DNA from: CAZGWJ01 sp964529445
GTDB taxonomy: Bacteria > Oederibacteriota > Muellerivitia > Muellerivitales > Muellerivitaceae
Direction: 5' to 3'
NCBI GenBank assembly: GCA_964529445.1
Contig: CAZGWJ010000024.1
Location: forward strand, 1-33,281
DNA length: 33,281 nt
A model generated the notes under the pieces. It was given only the letters and a program-made list of their open reading frames with translations, did no database searches and was not told the DNA's origin. Made by a program: the position numbers and the translations under genes. Below are positions 30,974 through 33,281 of this stretch, piece by piece. Position 1 is the first letter of the stretch. Every line of letters starts with the position of its first letter.

Positions 30974-32308
30974 TCATTCCGGTTCCAGGCCCAACCGTTT
31001 CAACCGTCTCAACTCCCGCTCCCATTTCCTCTGGATCCTCTTCTGCATCCCTTCCAGGGCCACCTTCGGTTCCTGCCTCAACAGCCAGACCTGGTCGAAA
31101 GCCGCATTGGCCTCGTCGAAGTACTCCTGGAAGATGGCGATGCGCGGTGCCGTGAAGGCGCAGGGGCTGTCGGCCAACTTGCGGTACACGGCGAGGTGAG
31201 GGTTGGTGTTCCTCTCCCAGAATGCCTTCGAGGCCTTTTTCGTCAACGGGAATTTCATTTGCCTCAGGTGGAGGATCTCCTGGCCCTCCTGGGAGACCGC
31301 GAAAGCCAGCAATTGCATGGCTTCCCTCGGGTGCCGGGAGCCCGCCGGGATGACCAGCACGTCCGATTCGATGAGGGTCACGTCGTGCACCTGGTCCGAG
31401 AAGGCGGGGAAGGGCGCCACGCCCCAGTCGAGCTTCGGGTTGAACTTCTGGATGAAGGCGTGCATCCAGACTCCCTGGATGCACATGGAGAGTTTTCCGG
31501 CCAGGAAGGCGTTCTGGGGGGACGCGAAGTTTCCGAATCCGCCCTTGAAGGAGATGACGTCCTGGATGCCGTAGCGGCGCGCGAAGTCGGCGAACCACTT
31601 CATCGCCCGTTCGTTCTCGGGTGTGTCGGCCGTGATGGTCTTGTTCTTCTCGTCGTAGAGATTTCCGCCCAGGTAGTAGGGCCAGCTCCAGTTCCACCAG
31701 CCGGGTTCGGTCGGCACGAAACCGATGCGCTCGAAGGAGCCGTCCTTTCTCCGCTTCGTGAGCTTCCAGGCGTACTCGTCGAGTTCCCGGATCGTGCGGG
31801 GCGGCCGGTCGGGATCGAGCCCCGCCTCGCGGAAGTGGGATCGGTTGTAGTGGAGCCCCAGGGTCATTCCCGCGATGGGAAGGGCATAGTGCTTTCCGCG
31901 GCTCCGGCATTCCAGGAGGTAGATGGGGATGAGGGATTCGGGGTCGGTGCCGGTCTCCATCATGAGGTTGTCGAGGGGCATGAGGGAGCCGAGTGCGGCA
32001 TAGACGGGAACGTTGCGGGAATAGAGGCCGGAGATGTCGGGCGGGTCGCCGCCCGCGATGGAGACGAGGAGCTTCTTCTCGATCTCGCTGACGGTCAGGA
32101 CCTTCACGAAGACCTTGTCCTGTTTCGCGTTGAAGGCGTCCACGACGGCTTTCATGGCCTCGCCCTCGAAGCCGGTCCATTTCTCCCAGTAGGTGATCGT
32201 GACAGGGCGGCCGGATGAGGGTTTTTCCGCTGGCCGGCAGGCTGGCAGGATCGGCGTGAGGCAAAGCAACAGGAGGGTCAAGGTTCGGAAAGGGAGCCGA
32301 GTATCCAA
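30974..32308 (-). CDS. Sugar ABC transporter binding lipoprotein
   Basis: This 444-residue protein has a lipobox LPAC after a hydrophobic stretch (TLTLLLLCLTPI), so the mature protein starts with lipidated Cys24. The mature part is family 1 solute-binding: VTITYWEKWTGFEGEAMKAV, GDPPDISGLYSRNVPVYAAL, LGLHYNRSHFREAGLDPDRP and AFLAGKLSMCIQGVWM. Aromatic clusters (GWWNWSWPYYL) suit sugar stacking. The likely start is TTG at 32308, which lies only a few bases after the predicted transcription start, so the message may be nearly leaderless. It leads the importer operon. It is only distantly similar to the binding protein at 11748. Confidence 0.9.
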   Translation of the reverse strand: MDTRLPFRTLTLLLLCLTPILPACRPAEKPSSGRPVTITYWEKWTGFEGEAMKAVVDAFNAKQDKVFVKVLTVSEIEKKLLVSIAGGDPPDISGLYSRNVPVYAALGSLMPLDNLMMETGTDPESLIPIYLLECRSRGKHYALPIAGMTLGLHYNRSHFREAGLDPDRPPRTIRELDEYAWKLTKRRKDGSFERIGFVPTEPGWWNWSWPYYLGGNLYDEKNKTITADTPENERAMKWFADFARRYGIQDVISFKGGFGNFASPQNAFLAGKLSMCIQGVWMHAFIQKFNPKLDWGVAPFPAFSDQVHDVTLIESDVLVIPAGSRHPREAMQLLAFAVSQEGQEILHLRQMKFPLTKKASKAFWERNTNPHLAVYRKLADSPCAFTAPRIAIFQEYFDEANAAFDQVWLLRQEPKVALEGMQKRIQRKWERELRRLKRLGLEPE

Positions 32309-32317
32309 AGTGCGGAC

Positions 32318-32346
32318 AGTATAGTCCTGAAGCGCCCGGGTGAAAA
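32318..32346 (-). promoter_or_regulatory. Promoter of the sugar importer operon
   Basis: On the minus strand TTTTCA (32346-32341) is 17 bases from TATACT (32323-32318). The expected start of transcription is near 32311, right before the TTG start codon. The rest of the 120-base gap to the kinase stop shows nothing I can name. Confidence 0.45.
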
Positions 32347-32428
32347 GGCGGTTCGGGCGGAGGGGAGCGCAGGAAGGGGATAACCATCAAGGGGCCGACG
32401 GGACGGGGAACCGTTCAACATCGAGTCG

Positions 32429-33281
32429 TCAGGGCGCGTCGAGCGCTTCCCGCACCTTTTGGGCCAGGTTCTCCAGCGTGAAGGGCTTCTGCAGGAGTTG
32501 GACTCCGGCATCCAGCACACCGTGGTGGGCGATGATGTTCTGCGTGTAGCCCGACATGAAGACCACTTTCAGCCCAGGCAGGATCTCCGTCATCCTCCGG
32601 TGAAGGTCCCGCCCGTTCATGCCGGGCATGATGACGTCCGTGAGAAGGAGGTGGAGGGGCCTCACCTCCGAAGCCAGACGCAGGGCCTCCGCGGGGTCGC
32701 GGGCCACGACCACGCTGTAGCCGAAACGTTCCAGCGCGGCTACCGCCATCTTGCGGACGGCTTCCTCGTCCTCCACCACCATCACCGTTTCATGCCCGCG
32801 GGACGCCGGCTTTTCGGCCGGGGCTGCCGGGATCGCGCCCGGGGATGCTTCCGGTGCCCGGGGGAAATGGACCCGGATGGTCGTCCCCTTGCCGGGTTCA
32901 CTGTAGACGTTGATGGCGGCTTCGTGCTGTCGCACGATGCCGTACACCGTGGCCAGGCCCAGGCCGGTCCCCTTCTCCTTGGACTTGGTGGTGTAGAAGG
33001 GCTCGAAGATGTGCTTCTGCTGTTCGGCCTCCATGCCGATGCCCGTGTCGCTCACCGACAGGCGGACGTAGGGCCCCGGGCGGACACCGGGATGGCGGGA
33101 CGCGTATTCCTCGTCGAGCTGGACGTCCTCCACCTCGAGCACGAGGGTCCCCCCGTCCGGCATGGCGTCCTGGGCGTTGAGCACGAGATTCATGAGAACC
33201 AGTTCGATCTGGGCCGTGTCGACCATCACCGGGCTCGTCGAATTGGGGAAGATCTTGAGCTCGATGTCCTCCCGGAGGGTG
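32429..33281 (-). CDS. Hybrid sensor histidine kinase, C-terminal part (partial)
   Basis: The visible 283 residues start inside a kinase and run to the stop at 32429; the N terminus, including the phosphorylated His, lies beyond the window. The ATP-binding domain has the N-box LVLMNLVLNAQDAM, G1 VSDTGIGM, F-box IFEPFYTTKS and G2 GTGLGLATVYGIVRQH. An Ala/Pro linker (APEASPGAIPAAPAEKPAS) leads to a receiver domain with acidic pocket VVEDEEAV, phospho-acceptor Asp in LLTDVIMPGMNG, and conserved Ser and Lys in FMSGY and QKPFT. The receiver would take the phosphate from the kinase core. No output domain follows, so phosphate must go on to another protein. Input domains are not visible. Confidence 0.92.
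   Translation of the reverse strand, partial: TLREDIELKIFPNSTSPVMVDTAQIELVLMNLVLNAQDAMPDGGTLVLEVEDVQLDEEYASRHPGVRPGPYVRLSVSDTGIGMEAEQQKHIFEPFYTTKSKEKGTGLGLATVYGIVRQHEAAINVYSEPGKGTTIRVHFPRAPEASPGAIPAAPAEKPASRGHETVMVVEDEEAVRKMAVAALERFGYSVVVARDPAEALRLASEVRPLHLLLTDVIMPGMNGRDLHRRMTEILPGLKVVFMSGYTQNIIAHHGVLDAGVQLLQKPFTLENLAQKVREALDAP

Overview
The window is GC-rich, densely coded DNA (24 to 25 nucleotides of 40 being G or C in most genes) from a diderm bacterium. The outer membrane is implied by a PorV-type barrel fused to an OmpA domain, by lipoproteins and by O-antigen-ligase-type polymerases. Secreted proteins built as head, Thr-Pro stalk and FlgD-like terminal domain are known from FCB-group bacteria and several uncultured candidate phyla. 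I infer such a lineage but cannot name the phylum from sequence alone. No tRNA, rRNA, CRISPR array, transposase or phage gene was seen.

Region 1 (1-11642, + strand) starts with conserved housekeeping genes: the end of efp, then accB, accC, a ComB-like gene with a histone-H1-like tail, and aroQ. It runs directly into three large membrane proteins: a protein with two O-antigen-ligase modules plus TPRs, and two YfhO-like proteins. These three overlap by ATGA and GTGA junctions and probably make or modify a surface glycan. Region 2 (11643-14830, +) holds a promoter with a LacI-type operator, a sugar-binding lipoprotein, a terminator, a LacI-family regulator and a small membrane-anchored protein of unknown function.

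Region 3 (14831-28982) alternates strands. The + strand carries three large secreted stalk proteins (14968, 23285, 27754), a NifA-type sigma-54 activator (21277) and a four-part PorV/FlgD-like/OmpA/TPR outer-membrane protein (25605). The - strand carries a cupredoxin-like protein coupled to a class III cyclase whose catalytic residues are largely lost, then mutY and a nitroreductase. The central hypothesis is that the PorV fusion and the three proteins with FlgD-like C-terminal domains form an export and surface-display system, with PorV as the barrel partner and the terminal domains as sorting signals. The 3' end of the PorV fusion gene, with its terminator, is found again in decayed form after the third stalk gene.

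Region 4 (28983-32346, -) is a sugar ABC importer operon (binding lipoprotein, two permeases, no ATPase gene). Region 5 (32429-33281, -) is the C-terminal part of a hybrid histidine kinase that continues past the window. A short interspersed repeat based on the octamer CACGAAGR occurs in gaps between genes, twice as an inverted pair spanning about 140 bp, and overlaps the 5' end of mutY.
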